Source of the DNA: Strigops habroptila
Taxonomy: Eukaryota; Chordata; Aves; Psittaciformes; Psittacidae
Length of the DNA stretch: 64,000 nucleotides
Direction: 5' to 3'
Assembly: GCF_004027225.2 (NCBI RefSeq)
Contig: NC_044282.2
Coordinates: 71,039,787-71,103,786 of the forward strand
Of the stretch, positions 1 through 11,742 are shown one piece after another. The notes beneath the pieces are model-generated. The model made no database searches, had not been told where the DNA came from, and was given only the letters and a program-made list of their open reading frames with translations. The stretch's first letter is position 1. The number at the start of each line of letters is the position of its first letter. The translations under genes and the position numbers were made by a program.

Positions 1-3000
1 TGAGCATGCTGTAATCTGTTTCTCTTAACAGCCTATTTTGAACTACAGAAGCAAATCCCACTCTCTGTAATCCTGTTGGTTTCACTGACAGGAGTCTGTG
101 ACAAGCATACATCCTATTGCAACAAAATACAATGCAGCATTTGCCATTTAAGAATCTTTCTCCAGGCAACTAAACTCTAGAACAATTTGATGCAGGACAC
201 AATAGATTGCCTATTTCTAGAGACTTCCACAGCAAGACTAGATACTTCTCAGTGTTACTAACCTCTCAGAAAACTTTAACTTTTAAAAGTAACACTAGCT
301 TTTACCTTCTGAAGTTTCATTCCAACCATAGCCTATCTTTCCACTTAACATGTCCTGTAGCATCAAAAAACAGTACAAACCCAGAGACAGAGCTGAGCCC
401 AGCCCTGAAGATGGCCCCAGCACAGACCTAACCAGAACACCATCCTGCAGGATCTGAGCATGGCATATAGCACCAGCTGTAAACAACAAAATCCACTAAC
501 AGACACTGCAACAAAAGGAACCAGGCCCATGCAGACAGTGACAACAGGAGACAAAACTACACTCTAAGGAAAGCCATAAAACACAACCAAAAAACACCAA
601 CCTCACAACACACCCCCAAAACACCAGATAGCACCCAAGCTTGAGCTTAAAGGAGTCCCAAAGGCCTATGGGAAGGGGTGTGGGCACAGGTCCCAGGTGA
701 GACTGATCAGGGCCAACTGAGCTTATTAGTGCTCTCAGGACACCAATGCACGTTTTTGGAAGAGGAAGACTCTGGAATAGTCAGTCTTTATATAAGTTTG
801 TAAGCATATAGACCTGAAAGGTTCTTTTTATCTGAGGCAGCAGACTTTGGGCATATAGGGATCAGTGCAGTGCAGTGTATGGTGGCCTGTAGCTCACAGC
901 AGGCTCTTGATGTGTTTTGCTATAGTATAATCAAGATTTGCTTTTTTCATAGTTGCATTCACTACTGTATCCAGCAAGCTTTTACCTTCAAGCTTTTACA
1001 TCAGCAGCTATGAACTCTTACCAACAATCTCAGTTCCTTCTGTTAGTTGTATAAATGTGTAATTGGCTGTATAGCTCTGAGTGGGTGAAGGTAATTTTCT
1101 AACTGCCGTGGTTCTTCACTGTATCTATTGTAATAGTTTTTAGCTTGTCTACTTACTACAGTAGTCTTTGTCTTTCAATGGAGGCCAAATTAGCAGATAA
1201 TGCTTTGCACATTTAGAGCCTGTAATTCTAGATTGTCTACATAGTCAGACTTCAGAAAGGTGAAAGTAGTGGTGGGATTTCTTCTTAAGCTCCTTCTGTA
1301 ACACAGCTTTCTTCCTACCTCTAGAAGGTTCCAGTGGTTACTTTGCCAATAAACAGACCCTAGATAGCACATGAGGACCATCCCTTTAAAAGCCACCTGT
1401 GCTTCTGCCAGGGACCCTTAGAAAGTTAGAACAGAATGTGAAAACGGCAGAAGGTTGGTGCTGTAGTAACCTCAAGGGAGAGGCTGAACTCTCTCTGCAG
1501 TCCCCATGCATTGCTGAGATTTGCTGTTTTGTTTGATATTTATGGGAAGGGATGGTACTGAATCCCAAAAGAAATTCTGGGCATAAAATACATAAACCTT
1601 CTTGGGCAGAGGAAGCAACGAGCACCTGTCACCAGCCAAAAAGTTGTTCTAGTTGTTCTGGCCTTTTGTTCACAGAACAGATTTTACTGGGAAATCATTG
1701 AACCACAAGTAGCAGCAAATGGTAGGCAGATAGCTCTGAGGACTCACAAAAATGTCTGTTATGTTTCCAAATGGCAGTCCTGTGTTTGAGAGAATGACAG
1801 CAGAGCTCATTTCTTAGGGTGTGGTGGGATTTGGGTGGCTCCCTGCTCATTCTTTTTTCTGCCTTCCGTAACAGAAATCATATGGTTGCATTTAAGAAAT
1901 TTCTTGGAGGGTTCAAGCATTTACAATAATTTTTACTATTTTCTGCTCCGCAATAAAAGTATTCTTTCTTCTACCTCAATGCATAAATTCAGCTTCTTCA
2001 CACAAATGTGTGAAAGGAGGAACAAGAGTGCTGTTGTGTTCAAAGCTGTGATTTAGCAGGACATATTCCATGCATATGGATCTGTATTTAGATCAAATTG
2101 AACAGGCAATTTATAGCTATATCCTAACAGTTCACCAAAAGTATAATTCTCTATGAAGCCAAATCAGAAAGTAATATTATTATGGCCTGGGCTCTGCCAG
2201 TGTTACATGAATAAATGTCTGCTCAGCCACTTAATGTGGCTGTTTCAAGATACCTTTGACTTCAGTTGCCTTCAGGTTTACAATCTTGGTGGTTTTCTTG
2301 CATTAATGCACCTCTGAGACAGAAGCAAAATGTCTGCCTCTGGGGTTTTAGATATAAACAGAGAAGTCCTATTAGAAGGTCATCATTGTCTTATGCTTTC
2401 CCATTTTTACCTATTCATTTATCATGGAAAAAATCACAGAAATGGGAGGAAAAATGTAAAATATCAGCTTAAAGAATATCCATCACTTGTGCTACAGAAG
2501 CACTTGGCTCAAAAGCAGTTCTGGGTGAGGCTCTGAAATGAGAATTCCACCCTTTCCCAGTGTTTTGAGCAGCAGGACAGTAACATTCCCACTGGCTAAG
2601 AGTTGCAACATGAGCTATAATTAGGGTCAAGTGTGCCAAATGGTATACTTGCCTCAGGGACAGCACTCCATGGGAGTGACCAGAGACTCACAGGACTAGA
2701 ATGTAAGACTTGGATCTACAGTCTCCTTGCCAGAGACAGGAGGGTCTAAAGCCAAAGCGCTCTTGCTTTGGCAGTTGCTGCTTAGCAGATTTCTACTTTG
2801 CAAACTGCCTCTTTCTCTTTCTCTGTGCTTAAGTGCATGGCAACAGCAGTTTATTACAGGGTCAGGTCTGGGTCCCTGAAAATGACTCCTCAGAAACTTT
2901 GATCTAACAAACTACAGGCCATTTGCAAAGCAAGACAACTTCTTACTCCATCAGCTGATAGAGATGAGAAAAAGATGTTTGAGGATATAAAAACCTTTAA

Positions 3001-4871
3001 AAGTGCACAATATATTTCAGGTTTCCTCCAAGGAGAAAAGTCAGGCTTTAGAGATTACGGATGAAGCTGAAAGACCAGGAACACTTTCCATGAAATGGAA
3101 AGCTGCACTATAGCTAGGAATATTTCAGGAATAAAAATGAACTTTCAGTACAAGGCTCTTTGTTTAAGACTACATATTCGTATCCTTAAAACATGCTTTA
3201 GATTGTTAACATACATAATCTACTTATTGATTATATCTGACATGTCCACTTGGGGAGCTGAACAGTACTTAACAGGGAAAGGCTGGCAAAGAAGGCTCTG
3301 AGCACTCACCAACTTCAACATTCATATTCCCTGCAAAATGTGCTATTTCTAGGTACCTGCTAATGCATTCTTTGGCAAAGTGTAGCTCTGAAATAAACTT
3401 TTAAATAAGCTCTATCATCAACCCACACTTCAGATAAATGTGCACCCCCTACAGTTTTTCTTCTTTGTTTCAAAAGACAAAAATTATCTTGACTTTGTGC
3501 CTGACACCCTTGTACTCTAGGCCTGGATCACACAAGTGCTCTCTGCACAGGAACCTCCCAGAGAAAAATCAGTCATTTGCATTACAGTGATCACCTTAAT
3601 TATCAACCCACGTGTCTGAACATCGCAATAGGCCAACAGGCTTAAATATTTATGGACACTTTGGAAGTTGCATTTAATGATGGGATGATAACTGGTTGCT
3701 GACTGTGTATCTGAAGGTTTATGTGGCACTGGCAAATAAAAGACTGAAATTTCAGCTTTCTGGAAGCTTGAGTAGTCTTTTTCTCCTATAATTTGCATTT
3801 AAAAAGACTTTTGCTTTCACATGTCCCAGTAACAAGATACAATTTCTCAATCTGATAATCTGTAACCTCATCCACCAGTAACTCTTCAAGCAAAACTCCT
3901 GCCACATCTAACAGTTCTGCCTGAACAGGGACTACCACAGCAAGCCCATGATCACTATCCCACTACCTGAAAGGCAGTTGCAACCCCCAGATGACACATT
4001 GCTTGGAAGTGTCTTTTGACAGCAGCAGCGTAAGGCCTCTGGCAACCGTCACAGGGAAGCAGCTGCACAGTGAGCTATGGGGATGTTCTGTACCAGATGG
4101 AGACCAGGCTGGAAGCAGAGTTATCTGGGTAGCCTCTTTTCTTTGGCCCCTGCAAAAGCATTTAGTCACCAAAAGCAGAGGTCCATTCATAAAAACATCC
4201 TTGCAGGGGCTTATTGATCTATAGCACACCTCTTTTTGAAGCAGAGAGAAATATTTGTGTGGCCACATAAATTATTATGAAATGTAAGCAATCTTCTCAT
4301 TCCATTTTGTAGCAATGCTGAAAAGAATCCAGCCTGTTGACGGTAATAAAATCACCTTTGTTTGGCACTTCATTTATCTGGATTTTTGGTTATGAAAAAG
4401 ATGATGTCAGGACCAAGAATTTTGACCTCAGCCTGCTTTACATTTCAATACAGAAAGCTTTTTGGATCAAATCCAACTTTCATTGAAGTAACTACACTTT
4501 AAAATCAGTGGGGTGATCTTAGGACTATAACTGAAAGTGACCATGTTCCTAATATTCCAGGAACAATTTGAGGTCATTGTCCAAAGAATAAATTGCCTGA
4601 AATGTCTATTAGATATTGGCGATTCAAGATAAGTGATGAAATAAACTCAGATCACATTGCATGTAATTGTTCTTTCAAGTAACTTGTTTTAAACTGTCCC
4701 TGGGAAAGGGAGAACAAGGAGAATTACAGTGGCAAAGCTACGGCAGAATATAGTCACACAATTACAGTTCTTACATTCATTATGCATTTCAGTAAGTTTG
4801 TAAGGTAGATTTTTTTTCCAGTGCCTTGCAATATCTTGTGTAGCTGTTTTACCTTCTTTAAATGGTTGTCC

Positions 4872-4903
4872 GGGGGGGGGGGAGGGAAAAAGGAAGAAAA
4901 AAC
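4872..4903 (+). repeat. G11 run and polypurine tract
   Basis: Eleven consecutive G are followed by uninterrupted A and G for about twenty more bases. Such purine tracts are prone to length change and can form triplex or quadruplex-like structures. No gene is nearby, and it is best treated as low-complexity sequence. Confidence 0.6.
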
Positions 4904-7900
4904 CCCCAAAGACTGAGCATTACTTTTCCATTTTCCTTGGTCTATGTAATGCACAGGTCAGTGGGAAAGGAACAGAAGAAACATGCCCAGAGTTGCAGGT
5001 AGCTGGTTAAACAGGAGGTCCAGATAAGGATTTTAGGCCTGTTTTGGAATACTGGAGGAAACTTGAAAATTATTTGGGAAGACTACCCCACTTGGAGCCT
5101 CAGAGATACTGGCATACCCATTAATTGTTCAGATGGGGGCCAGAAATATTCTTCGCTGCATTGAGATGAAGATACATTTTCCTAGTGTGAGAGAGAATGA
5201 CTACGAACTCTGAAAAGGTAGTGCAGACACAGCAGTACATTGGAAAATATTTCCTTACTGTTTCATATATATCCTGCTGCTTTCACCAGGAGTTGCTTAT
5301 CTCAGCACTGAATTCAGATTAATATATATTCACAAAGATTGGAATTTTTGAAAGCTTGGCTTGAGAACTGGCGTCTGGATTTATGGCTCTGCTGTAGTAT
5401 CTTTTGAGACGCTTATCCAAAAATTGACTACAAGCAAGAACTTAGTTTACGACATGACAGTTTTCATTTTCTCAAACATGCCAACATTTCAGGTGAGCTT
5501 TTATTCTTTTTGTGGGAAATCTTGAAGTATTGTGACCTTTAAAAAAATTACAGCAATATATTTTGTGTGTTATAATGCACAGCAGGTACTCTGCCATAGA
5601 ACATCTGTGAGCTTAGCCTGAGTTTACATCTGTGCCTTTGGGCAGCCTGCTTCACTGCTGAAGCATTCAGAGCAGGTTTAAAATGAGGATGACCTACTGT
5701 GAAGAGAGCTGCCTACTGTTCATGAGACTGTTACTGTCTGGAATGGAAAAAGCACTTGCTGTGTTCCAGTACCCAGTGCAGTTCTCAGATACCCAATTCT
5801 TGTGCAGTCCCTGCTAAGGTCAATAGAAGATCTCCATGTCTACTTGACTTTAACACAGTTTGATTCACTTTAACACAACATGCAGCTGTCAGAAAGGATC
5901 CAAAAAAAGGCTTATTTCTCAAACAAGAAGTCACTGATGGTGAAAAGCCATGTATAAATATCCATGCTATACCTAAGAAACCGTAGTCTTGTGATAAAGG
6001 CCTGAATTTGGATTCATGTGTTGTGCAAGGAAGAATAACTCCTTTGCCTGCCTTTAATAGCATTATTAATGTGGAAGCACAATCAGAATTATTCCATGTC
6101 AATGACTCTTTACATTGTAAATAATCTGTGCCCTTCTTGGAACTGGCAGAAAGAAGCCAGTATCACAGTAGAGAGGAATACTGACCACAGAGAGCAACAA
6201 TTATGAGAATAGAATTTGGCCACAGATACGTGCACTAGATTTATTGTCTGATGAGCCTAGCCAGCTTGAGCTTGCATCACAATCTAATAAAAAACCTAAT
6301 ACCTTTTCATCTAACTCAGCCACATATATCAGGCTTTGGAGGTGTCAGCTCTAAAAAGAGAATTGTATCTCTGCCTTGGAGATATTTTTATTGCCATGGA
6401 GAAATATATTGCAAGCAACAGTTCCTTAGGCAGCAGTTCTCCTTTCTCTTTTCCACTTTGGAAAAATAAAAAAGAAAGAGAAATAAGTAAGGCAATAAAA
6501 ATTCACATTTCTTATTGGATGTCTCCTGATCTGATGCAGTCAAACTTGAAAGCTTGTTCTTCTATCTCTTGCAATGTCTTTTAAATTCTGAAGAGGCTTG
6601 ACAGGCAGAGAATGAACAGATGCACATTAGAGGTGGGAGATGATCTTGTAGGAGGTCTATGCTCGAGCTATGCAAAGATAAGGCTGTGGAGGAATGCCTG
6701 CATGGCGGAGAGCTGTGTGGGTAGAGGAATTCCCCGGCATGCACCTCTTCACAGGGATGGATAATTACATAAGGCCTGCAAACGACTTCCTGTCCCTCCA
6801 TTTTGTACCCTGGAAGTTATGAGAAGATACTGGTATAGAGAGCTTCCACCAGAAACAGGCTACCCTGCAGGTTCCAAATCTCATTCGTTCTGTCCCAGCT
6901 CCCCTGCTGAGCAGTCATCTTTTCAAACCCAGCAAGCAAGCTATTCCTCTAGCTCCCACGTAGGCATGGTATGCTTCCTGAACCAGGTTCTCTCTTGCAT
7001 CTCCACTTCCTGGAGGTTATGGATGCCTCTGGCTGCAGGAAGTACACTGAGCACTGTTGTATCCTGCTGTATGACAAACTTCACCTCAGTAGCCAAGTGT
7101 CTACAGTAGTTGGACATGCAGGCAAGATGGAAAAGCATATTTTATACATTATTTACTACAAGATCAAGAACAGCCATTTAGGAAGACAAGGCAGAACTGC
7201 GTGTGCACTGATGAGCTTGTAGTGAGGCACATTAACTTCCCTGTATAAGAAGCATAAACAACAAATGAGCAGTGAGTGTTGCTTTGATAATAAGATGTAT
7301 TTTTCAATGCTGAATACCTTTGATAATTTATCTTCAATTTGGAGTTCTTGACAGGACAACTCTAGTTCTTCACATTTACACAGGACAAACAACATTATAT
7401 AGAAGTATTATGGGTACAGTACCCTCACTGGTTTTCTTTAGGAAGGTGCAAAATATTATTTCCTCTTGTCATTATATACCTACCTTTTGGTGGGTAGTCA
7501 CTAGATTCATATAAACTTGATTCATGTGAAAAAGAAAGCTCTCTATATGCTGCTTTTAATATGCCAATGAATTTTGAAGTCTTATTTATGAAGAACAGAT
7601 ATGAAAATTCCTGGTCAAAAGTCAAAGTCCTGTACAGAAGTTTTTATTCTTCTTAAACAGATGTTAAAGGCAGAGTCCTGGTGAGTTTCCAACAGTTAGT
7701 TACTGTGTATGTATTTACTGACCTATCTATTTGAAACTAAACCATTCTCCTTAAATACAACAAGCTTTGAGGTTAATGAATCCATGTTAGAACAGGAACA
7801 CTGTGGCATGAAATACTTATTTCTGGCCATATATTGTTTATTCTCTACTCCATTATTTGACTTAAATTATAAACGAAGTTTCAAATTCTTTAACTATTCA

Positions 7901-8123
7901 TATAGAGAAAACATTGCAACTATTTGTTCATTAGGCACATGTACAGATTAAAATTGGAAATAACAAAATTGCTATTTTCTGTGTGATAGCCACCTCTTAT
8001 TTTCTAGTTTTACAAACAAATTCCAAAAGTTTAGGAGGGTAGTTCTGGAAATCCAGTATAGAACTGAAAAAATTACAAAGATGGTGATATTAGGAATATT
8101 TTACATTAAATCTGCTCTAGGCA

Positions 8124-8146
8124 GTGTCATGAATCCATCATGACAC
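8124..8146. repeat. Perfect 9-bp inverted repeat with 5-nt loop
   Basis: GTGTCATGA and TCATGACAC are exact reverse complements separated by ATCCA, giving a 23-nt potential hairpin. The symmetry does not extend beyond nine bases on each side. There is no flanking gene or T-run. A short palindrome like this can arise by chance in tens of kilobases, so function is not claimed. Confidence 0.7.
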
Positions 8147-10869
8147 AGTGAAAGAAAACACATGAAGAGGGCTGGAATAACTTTCTTGACCAAGAGACAC
8201 CCACATCCACTAATAAAAGGGCAACATTCAACACAGTAGAAAATAAACCTAATGGGAATAAACTTACAGAAAAAGTTTTCTAACTGTACCCTCTATGCCA
8301 CACATTTAAAATCAATGAGTTAATAATTCCTTTTCTTTGTTTTTCCCCAGAGGAAAGCCACACTATCACAAGAGGCTAAATTTTAGTTCGGAACAAAGAC
8401 TTGACACAGAGAAAATACTTGTGGAGCACAAAACACAGTCTTCCTTCAATAGAAACACTGAAATTACTGCTAGGGAAGTCCTAGGAAACAGTGCGTTTTG
8501 GTGGTGTGCTCTATGCAGAGCAGGGACTAGTCACCAAGGGAAATTATCTTTTGAGTATAGAAATATTTGTGACAAGAATGCCTGCAGTACCACAGAAGAT
8601 AGGTTGTTGGTGTCTCTTCATTTAGGTCTACCCTACTTGCTCTTTCCATACTATAGTTGAACTTCCCATTTTATGGTCAAGATTAAAACAGTTATAGAAT
8701 TGAACTCAAATCTTTTTTTTTTTCCCCCAAAATTCTGTCCCAAACTTAACCGTGATTCATGGATACACTTCCATCAACAGCTGTTCAAACCTAAACTGAC
8801 AGCTTGATTCCTAAACCTTTCCTGTAACAGCAGTGGATGTAGGGAAGCTGGAAAACTATAATTCTCAAGATCTATGCAAAGCCAGCAGAGCAACACATAC
8901 ACAAATAGGGTAAAAGTTGAAGATATACAGATCTAACAGAAGCCCAATGAAGATGAAGAAGAGTAAGTTTTATAAGAGATTGAGTAATTGAAGTAATCAC
9001 AAAAGCAATAAATGGTCAGGCCCAGACAGCTGTCTTCTCTAACTGCCCTCCCATTTTCTCTTTTTATGAACTTTCCATTTCATGCTCCTAGTTCAGGTTC
9101 AAATGAGGTATATCTTCTCCATCTTTGCAAGCCTGACCTACTTCAGAGGGATTAGCAGCCCTGTGACATGTCTCCCCTGTTTTAGGAACACTCTGTTCTG
9201 TTTTAGGAATGAAAGCCACTCTGCGTGTTCCTGAGCAGACATTGCCTGAACTGCAAACGTCCTCTGTGTTGAATATGGCTAGAGATTACTTATGAATTAC
9301 TTACAAAGTAAGTCTTTTGCTCTTTTCATTCTCAAATCTTTCTTTCCCGGTCTTTTCCAATTCACAGAAACACTCCTGTTTATTTGGAGCCCCCAAATAT
9401 ATGCGAGTTCCTCAGCCACTTCATGGAGATCTGTTTTTCCACCCCCTTCACTTGTATGTTCTTTTAAGACACAAATATAACTATACAACACCTTGTACCA
9501 ATAATAAAATGTTCCTCAACCTTCCTCTTTGCACATCAGCTCTTTGTCACATAAACTCTTCTAATTTGGCTCCACCACCAGATCTCAAACCTCTCTGTTT
9601 TGGACAGTGTGTCCCCCCAACCTCATTCCCCTTAAGGAATCTGTGGAAAAACTAGCATGTTTCCCTCAGGTTTCCCCAGTTCTTACTAGCAGCAGAAAAA
9701 AGTCCTTTTTGTACTATCTCCGCACAAGGGCACTTCAGCCAAGTGTGTGTCTTCTCAAATAATTTCTACTGCTGTATTTATTTCTCTTTACTACATACCC
9801 CAGGCCTAAACTTTGCTAAAATACCATGTCCAATTTTCAAACTATCCATTCAGGAAGGGCACTGATAAATTAGAGAAGTATATATACATATATTTTACAA
9901 ACCACAAGAATAGCTAAAGGATTAGAAAAACTGTAATATAGAGACTTTTGAGTTCAGTCTATCATATGGGAAATATTAGAAGAGGTGTTCTGTGTGCCTC
10001 TTACTCCTCAGCTGATATTAACTGCAGTGGCAAGAATCTTACAGCTCAGAAAGGCAGGGATGGGAAGCTGTCAACAAAAATCTTTGCTAATGACAGGTAC
10101 TATGTGAACACCTAGCAAGGAGAGAGTATCACCGAGTCATTGGGGGAAGAGACCTACTCTTGAGAAGTAGCAAATGAAGAAAACTGCTGTCACTGTTTCA
10201 TTTCTGCGTGGTGTGAGTGGTCCAACAGGCAGGCCTGTTGGAGAAACAGTGGAAGCTTATAGCTGCTGCTAAAGTCCTCCTGGCTAGAAACAATCTTGTA
10301 CTTCTGTCCCCAGAAACTAATGCTGAGTCCACTTCACTGTCAATAAATAAAGGCCACACCAATACTCAGGCTTTAAGGAATGACTTGAGCGAAGCCCAGA
10401 TTCCTGTGGAGAAATATGGGAGTGTTGTAAAAGAGCCTCATAAACCAAACTGGCAAAGTGTGACAAAATCCAGAGGTGTTAAGCCTTACTGCTTCCTCTG
10501 CTGGAGAAAAAAAGTGTAAATGTTTTAACAACAGGACTTATCAAGCTTTGGAATAGCTGTTAGAAAATTCATCACAAGTTACTTACAATCCAAGACAGTC
10601 TTCAGCCAAAAAAGAGCTAATTTTTGTATCAGACAGGATGGCAGCTCAGACCTGTATAGTGATGTCTTTTTTGTTTTCTGGCCAGTTTACGAGGCTGAGG
10701 AAGTCAACTGTTCTGGTTACCATTAATTGAGAGTGCAATCATTCTACTCAAGGATGGGGTTGCTGTTCAGAAAGACCCGGACAAGCCAAAGGAATGGGGC
10801 TGGCAGGAATGTCATTGAAGTCAAAGGAAAACACAAAACTTTGTGTCCGGGGTGGGCTAAACAATGGGG

Positions 10870-11082
10870 CAGAATCCCAGACTGGTTTTGGTTGGAAAGG
10901 ACCTTAAAGTTCATCCAGTTCCAACCCCTGCCATGGGCAGGGACACCTTCCACTAGAGCAGGTTGTTCCAAGCCCCTGTGTCCAACCTGGCCTTGAACAC
11001 TGCCAGGGATGGGGCAGCCACAGCTTCTCTGGGCACCCTGTGCCAGCGCCTCAGCACCCTCACAGGGAAGAATTCCTCAGGC
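10870..11082 (-). mobile_element. CR1 LINE fragment (3' end), antisense to TMX4
   Basis: The segment matches the reverse complement of the CR1 3' end. It opens with a degenerate 'agaatcacagaatggtttgg' terminus, continues with 'cttaaagttcatccagttcc' and 'ctgccatgggcagggacacc', and ends at 'cctcacagggaag'. The copy is truncated at its 5' end. It belongs to the group whose sense strand reads 'tctagtggaaggtgtccc', shared with the copies at 52.4, 56.8 and 62.5 kb. It sits about 190 bp before the CpG island of TMX4. Confidence 0.9.
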
Positions 11083-11330
11083 TTCCGGGACGCTTAAACA
11101 CGATCCTGCAGTGCAGCCTGACAGGACTGGAAGTGAACAGCATCCTAGTGAAGTGATTATCGCTTTTTACCACTCAGGACTCGCTGTGCACCTTGACTAT
11201 CCCGTTACGGGCGCCCCAATAGAAGAAAGACTCATGAACCTGCCGGGTGCGCTTCTGCTTGGAGCGGGACCTGATCCTGCAGCCTTCCTCCGTCCCGGCG
11301 CGGAGCAAGATCGCCGCCGCCACCACCACA

Positions 11331-11432
11331 GCTCGCCTCAGGGGGCAGCTCGCCTCAGGTGGCGGCTCGCCTCAGGGGTCGGCTCGCCTCAGGGGTCGGC
11401 TCGCCTCAGGGGTCGGCTTGCCTCAGGGGGCG
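11331..11432 (+). repeat. 17-bp minisatellite, six units, in the TMX4 promoter
   Basis: Six consecutive 17-bp units follow the pattern gctcgcctcaggggtcg. Units three to five are identical, and the others differ at the last few bases or by one C to T change. A partial seventh unit begins at 11,433. Every unit keeps the core GCCTCAGG, and five of six read GCCTCAGGG, which fits the AP-2 type consensus GCCN3GGG. The array ends about 95 bp before the TMX4 start codon, so copy number could alter promoter strength. Because 17 is not a multiple of three, the repeat appears in all frames of chance open frames here. Confidence 0.9.
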
Positions 11433-11500
11433 GCTCGCGCCCAACGGCAGCGCCGCGCGCTTCCCGCCCGCCGCGCGGGCCCCGCCCCCGCCGGCGCCCT

Positions 11501-11509
11501 CACTTCCTG
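11501..11509 (-). promoter_or_regulatory. ETS-type binding site
   Basis: The sequence cacttcctg is the reverse complement of the ETS core CAGGAAGTG. It lies 19 bp before the start codon between GC-rich boxes. ETS sites near start points are common in TATA-less CpG promoters. The motif is seen in the sequence; occupancy is inference. Confidence 0.5.
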
Positions 11510-11524
11510 AGGGCGGGCGGGTGG

Positions 11525-11535
11525 AAGATGGCGGC
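11525..11535 (+). promoter_or_regulatory. YY1-type element overlapping the TMX4 start codon
   Basis: AAGATGGCGGC is an exact match to the long YY1 consensus and contains the TMX4 ATG itself. The purine at -3 and G at +4 also give a good Kozak context. YY1 elements of this kind usually sit just downstream of transcription start sites, which would imply a short 5'UTR. Confidence 0.6.
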
Positions 11536-11742
11536 GGGCGGTTGGGGTGGACGGAGGTTCTTTTTCAGTGCTGTGGTTGCGTTGTTGCTGCTGCTGTTCC
11601 TCGTAGTGCTGCTGGGTCCCGCTGCCGCCACCTCCTCGTCCTTGCCTTGGGCGGGTAGCCCCGGCGAGCCGCGGAGCCGCGTGCAAGTGCTGAGCGGCTC
11701 CAACTGGAGCCTGGTGTTGCAGGGCCAGTGGATGTTGGAGTT
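11528..11742 (+). CDS. TMX4: TMX4 coding exon 1: signal peptide and start of thioredoxin fold
   Basis: Encodes residues 1-71 and two bases of F72. Following a short basic start, a long Leu/Val-rich run (about residues 14-30) makes the signal peptide, with a likely cleavage after the Ala-rich stretch near 33-36. The mature part begins the thioredoxin fold, including a potential glycosylation site at N59. The exon ends at tt before the donor GTGAGT. Reading straight on would stop at once in tga. The open frame continues upstream to 11,009, but that part is CR1 and promoter DNA, so the first ATG in good Kozak context is taken as the start. Confidence 0.93.

Larger units (their letters stand above)
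1..10869. other. Intergenic DNA upstream of TMX4, no gene recognised
   Basis: Reading both strands gives only short open frames with no recognisable domain, no exon series with matching splice sites, and no CR1 3' end. The sequence is mostly AT-rich and looks single copy. Minor structures are an A/C-rich segment around 340-700, a G11 run leading into a polypurine tract at 4,872-4,903, an inverted repeat at 8,124-8,146 and a T11-C5 run at 8,713-8,728. In human the next gene on this side of TMX4 is PLCB1, which lies head-to-head with it, so this is probably part of the PLCB1-TMX4 spacer. That placement is inference from synteny. Distal enhancers could be present but cannot be told from sequence alone. 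Confidence 0.6.
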
